DNA from: Sphingobacterium sp. UGAL515B_05
Lineage (GTDB): Bacteria > Bacteroidota > Bacteroidia > Sphingobacteriales > Sphingobacteriaceae
Reading direction: 5' to 3'
Length of the DNA: 64,000 nt
Assembly (NCBI RefSeq): GCF_033097525.1
Contig: NZ_CP109907.1
Coordinates: 1,736,001-1,800,000, forward strand
How positions within the stretch are numbered: position 1 is the stretch's first letter; every line of letters begins with the position of its first letter. Positions 46,806 through 56,514 of this stretch are shown piece by piece. The notes beneath the pieces were generated by a model, which saw only the letters and a list, made by a program, of their open reading frames with translations, searched no databases and was not told the origin of the DNA. The position numbers and the translations under genes are program-made.

Positions 46806-48647
46806 ATGAATCTAAGACGTTACAACATCTATTTCAATACCCATACGATTTCAGGGATAATCATCTGCGCCATTTTGTATGTGATTTTCTTCGCTGGTTC
46901 TTTTTCATTTTTTAAAAATGAAATCAATGCCTGGCAAAAAAACGAGTCCGACAAAGGCGGAACGTACCGAAATCTTGTTTTTGATCACCTTTTGGACTCT
47001 ATTGGCCAGATCAAAGAACTTAAGGGTAGGGATATTACGTTTTATATGCAACACAATGGTCATTCGAGTTATGTCAATATCGGCGCATCCCAGGATACTA
47101 TAGTTGCGAACAAAGCGAAAGCAGTCGCTGCGCAAAAAGAATTGGCCGAAAAGAAACGGCTTGCGGTGACAAATAAAGGCGCAGCGGTAAAAGATGAAAA
47201 AAAGAAAAGACGTGGCCGCGGTCGAAGGGGAAATGACGATTCCATGTATTTTTCTTATGACCTGACGACGAAAAAACCTTCGGACTACAGCGATGGTTAT
47301 ACCATGGGTGAATTTTTGTATCGTCTCCATTTCCTTGCTCCGCTCAACCAGATCGGAATCAATATCGGGCGTCCCTTTGGTTATACGTTGGCTGGACTAG
47401 TTTCTTTTATCTTCCTATTCGCATTGATCTCCGGGCTAATGCTTCACTGGGATAAAATCAAATCCAACTTCTTTGTATTTAGGCCCGGAAACAAATGGAA
47501 AACGGTATGGACCGATATGCACACGGCACTCGGTGTGATCGGATTCCCTTACCAGTTTATGTATGCACTTACGGGGATCGTATTAATTGTGAACTCGGTA
47601 CTGATTATTCCCTTTAGCAAGTACCAATACGATGGCAAAGAAGATGAGGTGTATGCTGCGCTCGGTTACAACGACAATACAAAATATACTTATTTGTATG
47701 AACCGCTCACCACAACCTTTAATATGGGCGATTTTTTGGATAGACTGGAAAAAAAATGGCCAAACAGCCATATGAACCGCATCTTTATCAAAAATTATGG
47801 CGATAAAAGCATGCATGTCGTAGCACTATACGATGCCGACATTGATAAAAACTTTGCTGGTTCGGGCAGGCTGATCTATCGCGTGGCTGACAACAAGATC
47901 CTCTTTGAAAAATCTGCCGCAGAAAATGGCTCTTATCTGGATTATATGAAGGGTTTCATTTACCGTCTGCATCTGGCAGATTTTGGAGGCTATCCCGTCA
48001 AAATTATTTATTTTGTCTTAGGTATCATGGGTTGTTTTGTCATCATTTCGGGCATCCTAATCTGGCTGGTGGCACGTGACAAAAATAATATCCCAAAGCG
48101 CAAACGTGTCTTTAACTTTTGGGCAGCCAATGTATTTATGGCCAGCTGTCTAACGATGTTTCCCGTCACCGCAGGAACTTTTATCGCCGTTAAGCTTGCG
48201 ACTAAAGTAGACCAGCCCTTTATATTTCATGTCTATTTTTATAGCTGGCTAGTATTAGGTGTTTTTTATATCATCCGCCGTAACATAGGGAAAACAAACT
48301 TAGAAACACTCTTACTCGGCTCGGTATTGGCTTTAGCAGTACCTATTGTGAATGGGATAAAAACGGGTAACTGGATATGGGAAACTTATCGCTCAGGCGC
48401 GAATGACATTTTACTGGTGGACCTTCTTTGGTTGTCTTTAGGAATCATCGGCCTACTCATCTTTACAAAGATGTTACAAACGACAAAAAAGGAAAATGCG
48501 AATGGCAAAAAAGTTACTGGAGCAACTAACAAAAACCATACGAAGTCGGGCAATAGCAGCGATGGCGACAGTAAAACAGGTACAGGTAGTCCATTGCCGC
48601 CTAAGAGAGCGTTCGCCCTAAAAAACAAACCTGCGACAGAGATCTAA
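46806..48647 (+). CDS. PepSY-associated transmembrane protein (siderophore/iron reductase type)
   Basis: The 613-residue protein has an N-terminal helix (about 15-35), a periplasmic part, and several helices (about 195-215, 250-275, 400-430, 440-465, 470-490, 500-515, 535-560). It matches the PepSY_TM family: FHFLAPLNQIG-like RLHFLAPLNQIGINIG and FKLADFGG-like YRLHLADFGGYPVKII repeats with conserved His residues that could bind heme. The periplasmic part contains a charged insertion KDEKKKRRGRGRRGNDD near 125-145. The C-terminal 60 residues are low-complexity and hydrophilic. These proteins reduce ferric siderophores or heme in the periplasm in other bacteria. Confidence 0.8.
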   Translation: MNLRRYNIYFNTHTISGIIICAILYVIFFAGSFSFFKNEINAWQKNESDKGGTYRNLVFDHLLDSIGQIKELKGRDITFYMQHNGHSSYVNIGASQDTIVANKAKAVAAQKELAEKKRLAVTNKGAAVKDEKKKRRGRGRRGNDDSMYFSYDLTTKKPSDYSDGYTMGEFLYRLHFLAPLNQIGINIGRPFGYTLAGLVSFIFLFALISGLMLHWDKIKSNFFVFRPGNKWKTVWTDMHTALGVIGFPYQFMYALTGIVLIVNSVLIIPFSKYQYDGKEDEVYAALGYNDNTKYTYLYEPLTTTFNMGDFLDRLEKKWPNSHMNRIFIKNYGDKSMHVVALYDADIDKNFAGSGRLIYRVADNKILFEKSAAENGSYLDYMKGFIYRLHLADFGGYPVKIIYFVLGIMGCFVIISGILIWLVARDKNNIPKRKRVFNFWAANVFMASCLTMFPVTAGTFIAVKLATKVDQPFIFHVYFYSWLVLGVFYIIRRNIGKTNLETLLLGSVLALAVPIVNGIKTGNWIWETYRSGANDILLVDLLWLSLGIIGLLIFTKMLQTTKKENANGKKVTGATNKNHTKSGNSSDGDSKTGTGSPLPPKRAFALKNKPATEI

Positions 48648-48718
48648 AATTCGTTGTTCATATTCGCAAATGGCGGGCCTAAAAGCTCGCCTTTGCTATT
48701 TTATGCGATCTCCTCTCT

Positions 48719-49999
48719 TTAATACCGGTATTTCTCCTTCCATTTATCCCGTAAACTTTGTCTTAATTTTTCCTCCTGCGAATTTTGCCCTGGTTCATAC
48801 AATTTGACACCGCTGATTTCTTTGGGCAGAAATTCCTGAACGACAAAGTTTCCCGGATAAGCATGTGCATATTTGTATTCGGCACCATAATTTAAATCCT
48901 TCATCAGTTTGGTCGGCGCATTACGGATATGCAAGGGTACTGATAGATCGCCCGTTTGTTTCACCAAAGCCTGTGCCTTATTGATTGCTTCGTAGGAAGC
49001 GTTGCTCTTGACAGAAGTCGCCAGATAGATCACCGTTTGCGAAAGAATAATACGTGATTCGGGCCACCCGATAACATTGACCGCCTGAAAACAATTGTTG
49101 GCCAGCAACAAGGCATTCGGATTGGCATTGCCAATATCTTCAGAAGCCAAAATCAACAATCTCCGCGCAATAAAGGACGGATCCTCCCCGCCTTCGATCA
49201 TCCGTGCAAGCCAATAGACTGCTGCATTTGGATCAGACCCACGGATGGACTTAATAAAGGCCGATATAATATCGTAATGCTGCTCGCCTGCTTTGTCATA
49301 AATGGCCATATTTTGCTGTACCTGTTTCAGTACAAACGCATTCGTAATGGGCTCTTTATGTAATACCGCTGCATTAACGACCAGCTCAAGTACATTCAAC
49401 AATTTACGTGCATCGCCACCGGACAGCCGCAACAAGGCCTCATATTCTTCTACAACAATAGCTTGTTTTTGCAGGTATTCATCTTCATGTAATGCTTTTT
49501 GAATTAATCCAATAAGATCTTCTTCCGAAAGATGTTCCAATACATACACTTGGCAACGCGAGAGCAAGGCAGAAATCACTTCGAACGAGGGGTTTTCTGT
49601 TGTTGCACCAATCAGTGTCACCAGCCCGCGTTCAACAGCCCCTAAAAGCGAATCCTGCTGCGATTTGGAAAAACGGTGAATTTCATCAATAAATAAAATG
49701 GGCTGATCTTGGTTGAAGTTCATCAGCCGCTCGGCTTTTTCGATGACTTCACGAATATCTTTCACCCCTGCCTGAATTGCACTTAATGAAAAGAAGGGCC
49801 GGTCCAGCTCCCTTGCGATCAGCAAGGCCAAACTTGTTTTTCCGACACCTGGAGGTCCCCACAGGATCATAGATGGAATATTCTTCTGCTGGATTGCATG
49901 ATAGAGTACTGCATCTGGCCCCACAATATGTTGTTGTCCCACGTAATCGCTCAATTGCCGTGGTCTAAGTCGTTCTGCTAATGGAATTCGTGTCGCCAT
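48719..49999 (-). CDS. rarA: Replication-associated recombination protein A
   Basis: The 426-residue AAA+ protein has MILWGPPGVGKTSLA (Walker A near residue 49), ILFIDEIHRFSKSQQDSLL (Walker B near 102), LIGATTENPSFE near 131 as sensor 1, and the C-terminal MgsA tetramerisation domain with FIKSIRGSDPNAAVYWLARM near 248 and HAYPGNFVVQEFLP near 380. RarA/MgsA acts at stalled replication forks. It stands alone between the PepSY gene (convergent) and the TPR protein gene (divergent) with 314 bp before the next start. Confidence 0.94.
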   Translation of the reverse strand: MATRIPLAERLRPRQLSDYVGQQHIVGPDAVLYHAIQQKNIPSMILWGPPGVGKTSLALLIARELDRPFFSLSAIQAGVKDIREVIEKAERLMNFNQDQPILFIDEIHRFSKSQQDSLLGAVERGLVTLIGATTENPSFEVISALLSRCQVYVLEHLSEEDLIGLIQKALHEDEYLQKQAIVVEEYEALLRLSGGDARKLLNVLELVVNAAVLHKEPITNAFVLKQVQQNMAIYDKAGEQHYDIISAFIKSIRGSDPNAAVYWLARMIEGGEDPSFIARRLLILASEDIGNANPNALLLANNCFQAVNVIGWPESRIILSQTVIYLATSVKSNASYEAINKAQALVKQTGDLSVPLHIRNAPTKLMKDLNYGAEYKYAHAYPGNFVVQEFLPKEISGVKLYEPGQNSQEEKLRQSLRDKWKEKYRY

Positions 50000-50313
50000 A
50001 ACACAAAGTTAAAAATTAAACGGCACAGCGACTAAATATTTTAGCTTTATTCATTCAAAGTCTTCCATGGAGAGTTCTGCAAAGCAATAAGCATCAAGCT
50101 TTCAAAAGCATAATTATGAGGGGCATCATTCGCCATTCGATATTACTTTAACATTTTTTCACACAATTTTTCGTCATATTTGCTCTATTATATATGTAAA
50201 TTGCTTTTGGCAGCGCATAACCGAGCTTGCAAGTTTATCCGAAAGAGCAATAGTTTGCTCAAAATGCCATATAGCTAAGTTTATAAAAAACGTTAAATAT
50301 GACGTAATCATTT
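50000..50313. other. Intergenic region, divergent promoters of rarA and the TPR gene
   Basis: No gene or long repeat is visible in these 314 bp. CATATTTG near 50174-50181 is one mismatch from a -7 element for the plus-strand gene, but no clear TTTG is found at the right distance. Confidence 0.5.
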
Positions 50314-51417
50314 ATGAGAATGACAAAATACTGGATTTCTATATTTTCCACCCTGACCATATTGATGAATGTCCCCAGTCAGGTTGTGGCACAAAGCGCC
50401 GATAAGGATTATACCGGTGCGATAAAAAAATATGACCCCTCGTTTAAGGGTATTGGTCCGGAGGTTTATTTTTTACCGCCGCCCAAAACAGCCAACGAAA
50501 TACTGGCGGAGAATTATGCCGACAAGAAGTCTTTCAGCAAAGAAATTGCCAGGAAACTCCTGCTCCAACGACTGCTTTTACAGCTACGGAGCACCAATAA
50601 TTTGGGGCATTTTCAATATTTGATGAATCCCATGCCTACGGCGGCAGATAACTGGAATAGCGCTATAGAGGCACAAACGAAGGCTGAAAACTGGATTGCG
50701 GGTTATGCTCTTGCCAATGAAGCAGCCTTATTTTCAATTAAAAATAGCGATAGCAGCAACGCCTCAAAATTTCTATATCAGGCGCTTTCCTTGGCAAACC
50801 GGACAGATAACAGAGATGATATCGCGACCATAAATATGAACATCAGCAATTTCCAGCTGTATAGTGGAGACTTTGTACGCGCCGAAGAGAGCGCACAAAA
50901 TTACCATACCTACGCGATGAAGAGCAAAAGCTATGCAGAGCAAGCCAACGCCTGGCTTTTAATTGCTATGGCACGAGCCGGCCAAGGAAATTATAAAGCT
51001 GCCGAAAATAATATTATCCGCAGTGCGATCCCTTTATTCAATAAGGCCAAAGCCTATGAAGGAAAAATCTTTGCATGGGAAATGCTTGCTGAAATTTATT
51101 TTAAGCAAAATAAATTTACCGAGGCGCAGTGGTTTTTATTACAAGCCCGCGACTTGGCCAATGCAAAAAAATTAAGTAGCGAGCTTGCTGAAATTGAATA
51201 TTTACTAGCTTCCTCCAAACAAAAAGATGGTAACTATAAGGTTGCAATCAAAGAATTTGTGCAGGCGGCAGAACTAGCTTCAGATGAAAATAACAAACAA
51301 CTGTCGCTCGCTATATTGGATAAACTTGGCGAGGTGTATCTTGTGCTAAAAGATTATCCGTCGGCTGATCAGACCTACAAGGCCTATACGCAGCTAAAAA
51401 ATGAATTGTACAATTGA
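50314..51417 (+). CDS. Tetratricopeptide-repeat protein, exported
   Basis: The 367-residue protein has a signal peptide ending near VVAQ and then helical repeats of about 34-40 residues from 130 to 367: for example ANEAALFSIKNSDSSNASKF, EQANAWLLIAMARAGQGNYK, and AKKLSSELAEIEYLLASSKQ. These fit TPR units (W/L...G...Y...A pattern). The function is unknown; TPR proteins usually hold complexes together. It is followed at 184 bp by the tail-specific protease gene in the same direction, a possible but unproven link. Confidence 0.7.
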   Translation: MRMTKYWISIFSTLTILMNVPSQVVAQSADKDYTGAIKKYDPSFKGIGPEVYFLPPPKTANEILAENYADKKSFSKEIARKLLLQRLLLQLRSTNNLGHFQYLMNPMPTAADNWNSAIEAQTKAENWIAGYALANEAALFSIKNSDSSNASKFLYQALSLANRTDNRDDIATINMNISNFQLYSGDFVRAEESAQNYHTYAMKSKSYAEQANAWLLIAMARAGQGNYKAAENNIIRSAIPLFNKAKAYEGKIFAWEMLAEIYFKQNKFTEAQWFLLQARDLANAKKLSSELAEIEYLLASSKQKDGNYKVAIKEFVQAAELASDENNKQLSLAILDKLGEVYLVLKDYPSADQTYKAYTQLKNELYN

Positions 51418-51601
51418 AACATTTAAAACAATCTACCCCTTCTAGTGGTCTGTTGAAAGAGCAGTCTACAAAGAGATTTTAAGCTTTTTGTCAATATTGA
51501 AGGATAAATCAAATAAATTTTTAGATTCTGCGATAATGTGCTACGAATTTCACTAAATTTAGCACGCTTATCAATAAGAGCTGAATATTTTTTAAATAAA
51601 A

Positions 51602-53746
51602 ATGATTATTAAAACCGTCGAAAATATGTTTAGGAAACTCATATTTGCACTTTTTGTTGTATCCATTGTTTCTTGTGGCTCAAAACCACGGGTAGCGCTT
51701 CCTGATGATGGAGGGCTTAAACCGAGCACGCAACATCAGATTATTGCTAAAGAAGTCTCTGGATTATTGGAAAATGCGAGCTACAAAAAGGTCAAAATGA
51801 ATGATTCGATATCGGGCATCATATACGATAATCTGATCAAAAGTTTGGATCAAGGAAAAAATTACTTACTTCAATCGGATATTGATGAATTTCAAGCGTA
51901 CAGAAACAATCTTGCGCAGGATATCAAAAATGGAGATCTTTCGGCCGCATTCCATATTTTTAATGTCTATTCAAAGAGATACCTGGACAGAATGCAATAT
52001 GCGCTTTCAGAAATCGACAAGAAACAGGATTATACAAAAGATGAGTATTACCAACCTAATCGTGAAAAACTGGGCTGGTTTAAAACTGCTGATGAAGCGA
52101 ACGACCAATGGCGTAAACGCGTAAAATACGACCTCCTGAACTTAGAAACTGCCAGTGGAAAATCTACGGATAGTGCGAAGACCAAACAGGTGGAAACACT
52201 AAAAAAACGTTATGTTAATTTGATCTCGCAGGCGAAGAAAACCAATGCCAACGATGCTTTTCAAGTGGTCATGCAAGCATTGACCGATGCTGTTGATCCA
52301 CATACCTCCTATTTTAACCCATCCTTTGCCCAGGCATTCAATGAAGGAATGGCCAATACGTTTGAAGGCATCGGAGCAAGACTTGTCGTCGACAACGAAG
52401 CTGTAAGCATCTTCGAAATTATCCCGGGTGGCCCAATATTCAAAGACAAGAGCATTCACGTCAATGATAAGATCATTGCAGTGGCTCAAGGAAAAGATGG
52501 TGAATTTGAAGACATTATTGGTTGGAGACTTGATGCTGCGGTAGCAAAAATCAAGGGGCCAAAAGGAACCATTGTTCGCCTGAAAATTATACCTGCTGGT
52601 CAGCCAATGAACTCTCATCCGCGCATTGTCTCTTTAGTACGTGAGAAAATCGTCGTTGAAGAAGAGTCTGCAAAGAAAGAGATTATGAACGTCAAAGGCG
52701 CCGATGGAAAAACCTACAAAGTAGGTATCATCAATATTCCGAAGTTCTACATGGATTTTGAAGCGTACAGAAGACGCGATCCAAACTATAAGAGCACAAC
52801 GAGAGACGTTAGATTAATCTTAGATACCTTGAAACAGGAGAAAGTAGATGCTGTTGTCATCGACTTGCGATTCAATGGTGGTGGATCCTTACCTGAAGCA
52901 ATTGATCTAACTGGTTTATTTATCGATAAAGGCCCAGTTGTACAAGTAAGAGACACAAAAAATAACATCGATGTCGAAGAAGATAAAAATGCCGGCGTAT
53001 CCTGGGATGGCCCATTAGGTATTATGATCAACCGCTTCTCGGCTTCGGCTTCTGAAATCTTTGCCGGTGCTATCCAAGATTACGGAAGAGGTATTATCTT
53101 AGGCTCTCAAAGTTATGGCAAAGGAACCGTGCAATCGGCGATCGACATGTCACGCGTTATCAGTCCGACCAGCCGCTTACTCCTAAAAGCCTCAGGTGAA
53201 AAAGATCCAGATACCCCAGAAGGTGCTCCTCAATATGGACAGATCAATATTACATTGGGTAAATTTTATCGTGTAAACGGTAGCAGTACACAACATAAAG
53301 GGGTTACACCTGATATCGTATTCCCTTCCCAGTTCTCCGCAGAGAAATTTGGCGAGAGCTCAGAAAAATCAGCACTCCCTTGGGATCAAATCCAATCGAG
53401 CAACTTCAAAAAAGTAGCTGACCTAAGTACTGTTGACAAAAAATTAGAAGCGATGCATGAAGCACGTATTAAAAACTCATTGGAATATAAGTATCTGAAA
53501 GAGGATATTGAAGAAGCTCAAAAAGATGAGGATGTTAAAATTCCATTGGAACTCAACAAATTCAAAAAAGAAAAAGATGACAACCTCAAGAAAAATAGAG
53601 ACCGCATCAACGCTTTATTGAAATTGCAGGGTAAACCAGCATGGGAGGAAGGCAAGTCCCAACCTAAAATCGATCTTGACTTTGTGAAAGATGAAAGTGC
53701 CAAAGTGATGACCGATTATATCATCAATTTTGGAACTAAAAAATAG
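51602..53746 (+). CDS. Tail-specific protease, C-terminal processing peptidase (S41A)
   Basis: The 714-residue protein starts MIIKTVENMFRKLIFALF, with a second ATG at residue 9; the lipobox VSIVSC points to a lipoprotein. It has a PDZ domain (about 240-320, EIIPGGPIFKDKSIHVNDKI), and the S41 core with VIDLRFNGGGSLPEAI near 420, catalytic Ser in NRFSASASEIFAGA near 482 and Lys in SYGKGTVQ near 507. A long helical C-terminal domain (DUF3340 type, about 560-714) follows, as in E. coli Prc. It degrades or trims envelope proteins. An intrinsic terminator follows at 53763. Confidence 0.92.
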   Translation: MIIKTVENMFRKLIFALFVVSIVSCGSKPRVALPDDGGLKPSTQHQIIAKEVSGLLENASYKKVKMNDSISGIIYDNLIKSLDQGKNYLLQSDIDEFQAYRNNLAQDIKNGDLSAAFHIFNVYSKRYLDRMQYALSEIDKKQDYTKDEYYQPNREKLGWFKTADEANDQWRKRVKYDLLNLETASGKSTDSAKTKQVETLKKRYVNLISQAKKTNANDAFQVVMQALTDAVDPHTSYFNPSFAQAFNEGMANTFEGIGARLVVDNEAVSIFEIIPGGPIFKDKSIHVNDKIIAVAQGKDGEFEDIIGWRLDAAVAKIKGPKGTIVRLKIIPAGQPMNSHPRIVSLVREKIVVEEESAKKEIMNVKGADGKTYKVGIINIPKFYMDFEAYRRRDPNYKSTTRDVRLILDTLKQEKVDAVVIDLRFNGGGSLPEAIDLTGLFIDKGPVVQVRDTKNNIDVEEDKNAGVSWDGPLGIMINRFSASASEIFAGAIQDYGRGIILGSQSYGKGTVQSAIDMSRVISPTSRLLLKASGEKDPDTPEGAPQYGQINITLGKFYRVNGSSTQHKGVTPDIVFPSQFSAEKFGESSEKSALPWDQIQSSNFKKVADLSTVDKKLEAMHEARIKNSLEYKYLKEDIEEAQKDEDVKIPLELNKFKKEKDDNLKKNRDRINALLKLQGKPAWEEGKSQPKIDLDFVKDESAKVMTDYIINFGTKK

Positions 53747-53762
53747 AAGATCGCTTCTTCTC

Positions 53763-53797
53763 AAAAAAGGCAACCGTAATCGCGGTTGCCTTTTTTT
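53763..53797 (+). terminator. Intrinsic terminator after the tail-specific protease gene
   Basis: AAAAAAGGCAACCG and CGGTTGCCTTTTTT pair perfectly around TAATCG, with a T run after the stem. It lies 17 nt after the protease stop codon. Confidence 0.88.
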
Positions 53798-53993
53798 ATG
53801 ATACTCATCACAATAGGATGGGTTTAACATTAAATTCACGTTTTCTTTGTAACTTATCGCTACATTCATTGTTTTAGTAATATACCGGTACTGCTTGAAG
53901 TCCGAATGATTCCCATAGCTCATACGCTAAAGATTTTGCAGGACAGGATGCACCAACCAGGTTATAGAAGTTAAACGTATAAAAAAGAACATC

Positions 53994-54824
53994 ATGAAAC
54001 GTATCCTCCTGTTAACTGACTTTTCAGAAAATGCGCTACTAGCAGCAAAACAAGTTGCCCTATGTACAGAAGCCTGGAAAACGCAAAAGGTTATTGTCTA
54101 CCATACTTACAATAGTGTCACCATTGTCAATAACGAACCTATTGTTATCGTCAATGATGAAGTGAAAGAGAGCAAAGAAAAGGAACTCATAGCATGGTTT
54201 GATCAAATTAGACTATTGTTTCCACCGCAAGTAGAATTATCTCATCAGATGGAAGATGTTGATCTGCCAATGGGAGTCAATGACATGTGTAAATCCCAGC
54301 ATATTGACCTTGTCGCCTTGGGTATCACCGGACAAACAGGTTTCGCAAAGATCCTGGTCGGTAGCAATGCCATTACATTGATGGATATCTGCAATAAGCC
54401 TATGCTGATCGTTTCCCATAAGGTAAATCCTGCCGTCCCCAAAAATGTGTTGGCGACAACAGATCTCAAAGAAGTCGATCGAAAGCTTGATTTATTCAAT
54501 TTAGATCAGGTGTTGGAAACCTTCGACGCACAACTTTATGTATTGAATGTCGCTAAAAAAGAGGGCTCTGCAGCCGATCTAGCACAGGAACTAAAGCACC
54601 TCCATGAACGCCTGGACAAATATCATCCGATTTATGACTACATCAGCCATGATGATATTGCACTAGGTATTGAAGAATATGCCAAAGAGAAACATATTGA
54701 TCTCATACTTTCATTCCATAAAAAGCAAGGCCTATTAGCGAGCCTATTCAAAACGAGCATATCTAAGAAGATAGCCTGGAATGGCGCGGCCAACTTACTG
54801 GTTATTCCGATGGATAGATCGTAG
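53994..54824 (+). CDS. Universal stress protein, two tandem Usp domains, copy 1
   Basis: The 276-residue protein begins MKRILLLTDFSENALLAAKQ, the first strand and helix of a Usp domain. The second domain starts near residue 145 (KNVLATTDLKEVDRKLDL). Near residue 105-125 it has LVALGITGQTGFAKILVGSN, close to the ATP-binding G-2x-G-9x-G-(S/T) pattern. It is followed by a shared terminator with the DoxX gene. Its close homologue of the same length is at 55645-56475. The exact role is not known; such proteins respond to stress and often bind ATP. Confidence 0.85.
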   Translation: MKRILLLTDFSENALLAAKQVALCTEAWKTQKVIVYHTYNSVTIVNNEPIVIVNDEVKESKEKELIAWFDQIRLLFPPQVELSHQMEDVDLPMGVNDMCKSQHIDLVALGITGQTGFAKILVGSNAITLMDICNKPMLIVSHKVNPAVPKNVLATTDLKEVDRKLDLFNLDQVLETFDAQLYVLNVAKKEGSAADLAQELKHLHERLDKYHPIYDYISHDDIALGIEEYAKEKHIDLILSFHKKQGLLASLFKTSISKKIAWNGAANLLVIPMDRS

Positions 54825-54917
54825 AAACTTTTATGGTTTCGCAGGAGCGCTCCATTGATGTTGGTGAACCAAAGATCTATTTGAACGAATAGGAACAGAC
54901 TAAGCAGAAAAAATAGC

Positions 54918-54951
54918 AAAGCCGCAATCTATCCTTAATTGCGGCTTTTTT
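54918..54951. terminator. Convergent intrinsic terminator
   Basis: AAAGCCGCAAT and ATTGCGGCTTT form a perfect 11-bp stem with a 9-nt loop, between the Usp gene (plus) and the doxX gene (minus). Confidence 0.88.
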
Positions 54952-54995
54952 GTGGTATCGTTCTTCCTCCTGGAAATCTCTTACCGGGAAGTCTT

Positions 54996-55403
54996 TTATT
55001 TCTTGTCAACCGAATGTTTACCCGGTCCAATAAGGATAAGTCCTAGAAACACAAAGCAAAGCTCAATTGCATGTGATGCTCCAGAGATACCGTCTCCTTT
55101 AGAAAGATGCATTAATCCAGCAATGACCATCGTAAAAGCAAGCAATAATGCCGCAGGTCGGAAAAAGAGTCCCAGCAGTAAAAATAGCCCCCCAACAGTT
55201 TCGGTTGCGGCAGCCATAAAACCCCAAAATGTAGGCATAAAATGAATACCAATATTACCCATTGATTTTCCGACACCTGCCCAGAGCTCAGGACCGCCCT
55301 GTAACTTGGGCAGACCATGCATGATCATCATCACCCCCAGTCCGACACGTAGTATCAACAGTCCTGTATCCCGATATTTACCCAATGAATTCCAAATTGC
55401 CAT
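54996..55403 (-). CDS. DoxX family membrane protein
   Basis: The 135-residue product has four hydrophobic segments and the DoxX features GLLILRVGLGVMMIMHGLPK at the start, WGFMAAATETVGGLFLLLGL near 60 and a short C-terminal helix ending in KK. DoxX proteins are linked with redox and envelope stress in other bacteria. It lies between two universal stress protein genes, opposite in direction. A shared stress role is inferred only from neighbours. Confidence 0.85.
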   Translation of the reverse strand: MAIWNSLGKYRDTGLLILRVGLGVMMIMHGLPKLQGGPELWAGVGKSMGNIGIHFMPTFWGFMAAATETVGGLFLLLGLFFRPAALLLAFTMVIAGLMHLSKGDGISGASHAIELCFVFLGLILIGPGKHSVDKK

Positions 55404-55644
55404 AAAAAACGTTTAATTTATTAAAACTTAAATTACCGATCTCCCTAAATTAATGAAATTATTTAGATTGAGCAGATATTAACAGCTTCGGTTTTCATAA
55501 AAACTATTGCATTTATAATACTTAATGTGTAATTTAAAGGCTATAGACCCGATTATAACGCGATGAATCTCAACATATATCCTGTCTAAGAACGTGTAAA
55601 AACACCTTAGCCAAGGGTTATGGACAAACAAATAACGAAAAAGG

Positions 55645-56475
55645 ATGAAAAATCTACTCTTGTTAACAGACTTTTCGGACAATGCCTATGCTGCTGCGCG
55701 ATATGCCGCGCAATTGGCTCCGCTCTGGGGAATTGAAAAGGTTGTCTTATACCATACATACGAAGTAATCCCTACCGTGGGAACCGAACCTGTTGTCATA
55801 AGCAATTCAGAAATCTTGGAAGAAAAGCAAAAGGATCTCAATACCTGGCAGCAGGAACTGATGTTACTTTTCCCTGATGGCATTGCCTGGAAATCAGTTC
55901 TTGAGGAATACGAGCTTAGCTACGGCGTAAACCGCACCTGTGCTGAGGAGGACATTGACCTTGTCATCGTCGGGACAGCTGGTAAAAGCGGCTTAAAAAA
56001 GCTACTCCTTGGTAGCAATACCCTCAAGCTGATCGAAAATTGTCACACACCATTGCTGGTGGTCCCCGCACGGGCAGAATTTCGGGTACCCAAAAAGATG
56101 TTGATCGCCACCAATCTCAAAGAGGTAAAACTGAAATTAAACCGTCTTTTGGTTAATGCCGCAGAAGTCTTACGTAAAAGTGAGGTCTATGTGGTTCATG
56201 TGACCAAAGAAGACCCTGCAAATAAGGCGGTAAATGCCGAAATAACAGCCATGCAAGATTTACTGGCGCCTTATCATCCCATCTATAGTTATATCCTCAA
56301 TGCAGACATTGCTTCTGGAATCAACCAATACATCAACGAAAATCATATCGACATGATGGTCACTTTCCATCGGGACAAGGGCTTATTAAGCAGAATATTC
56401 AATACAAGTATAGCGCAGAAGATGGCTTGGAAAAGCCATGCTGCGATGATGGTCATCCCCGTACATTCGGGTTAA
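55645..56475 (+). CDS. Universal stress protein, two tandem Usp domains, copy 2
   Basis: The 276-residue product begins MKNLLLLTDFSDNAYAAARY and has the second domain starting near residue 152 (KKMLIATNLKEVKLKLNRLL). The motif VIVGTAGKSGLKKLLLGSNT near 109-128 corresponds to the ATP-binding G-2x-G pattern. Identity with copy 1 is clear along the whole length but only moderate by eye. An AAAAAGG sequence stands immediately before the ATG. Confidence 0.85.
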   Translation: MKNLLLLTDFSDNAYAAARYAAQLAPLWGIEKVVLYHTYEVIPTVGTEPVVISNSEILEEKQKDLNTWQQELMLLFPDGIAWKSVLEEYELSYGVNRTCAEEDIDLVIVGTAGKSGLKKLLLGSNTLKLIENCHTPLLVVPARAEFRVPKKMLIATNLKEVKLKLNRLLVNAAEVLRKSEVYVVHVTKEDPANKAVNAEITAMQDLLAPYHPIYSYILNADIASGINQYINENHIDMMVTFHRDKGLLSRIFNTSIAQKMAWKSHAAMMVIPVHSG

Positions 56476-56514
56476 TCAAGATATATGGTCTGGAAAAGTT
56501 CTGTTCAGTTTCCC

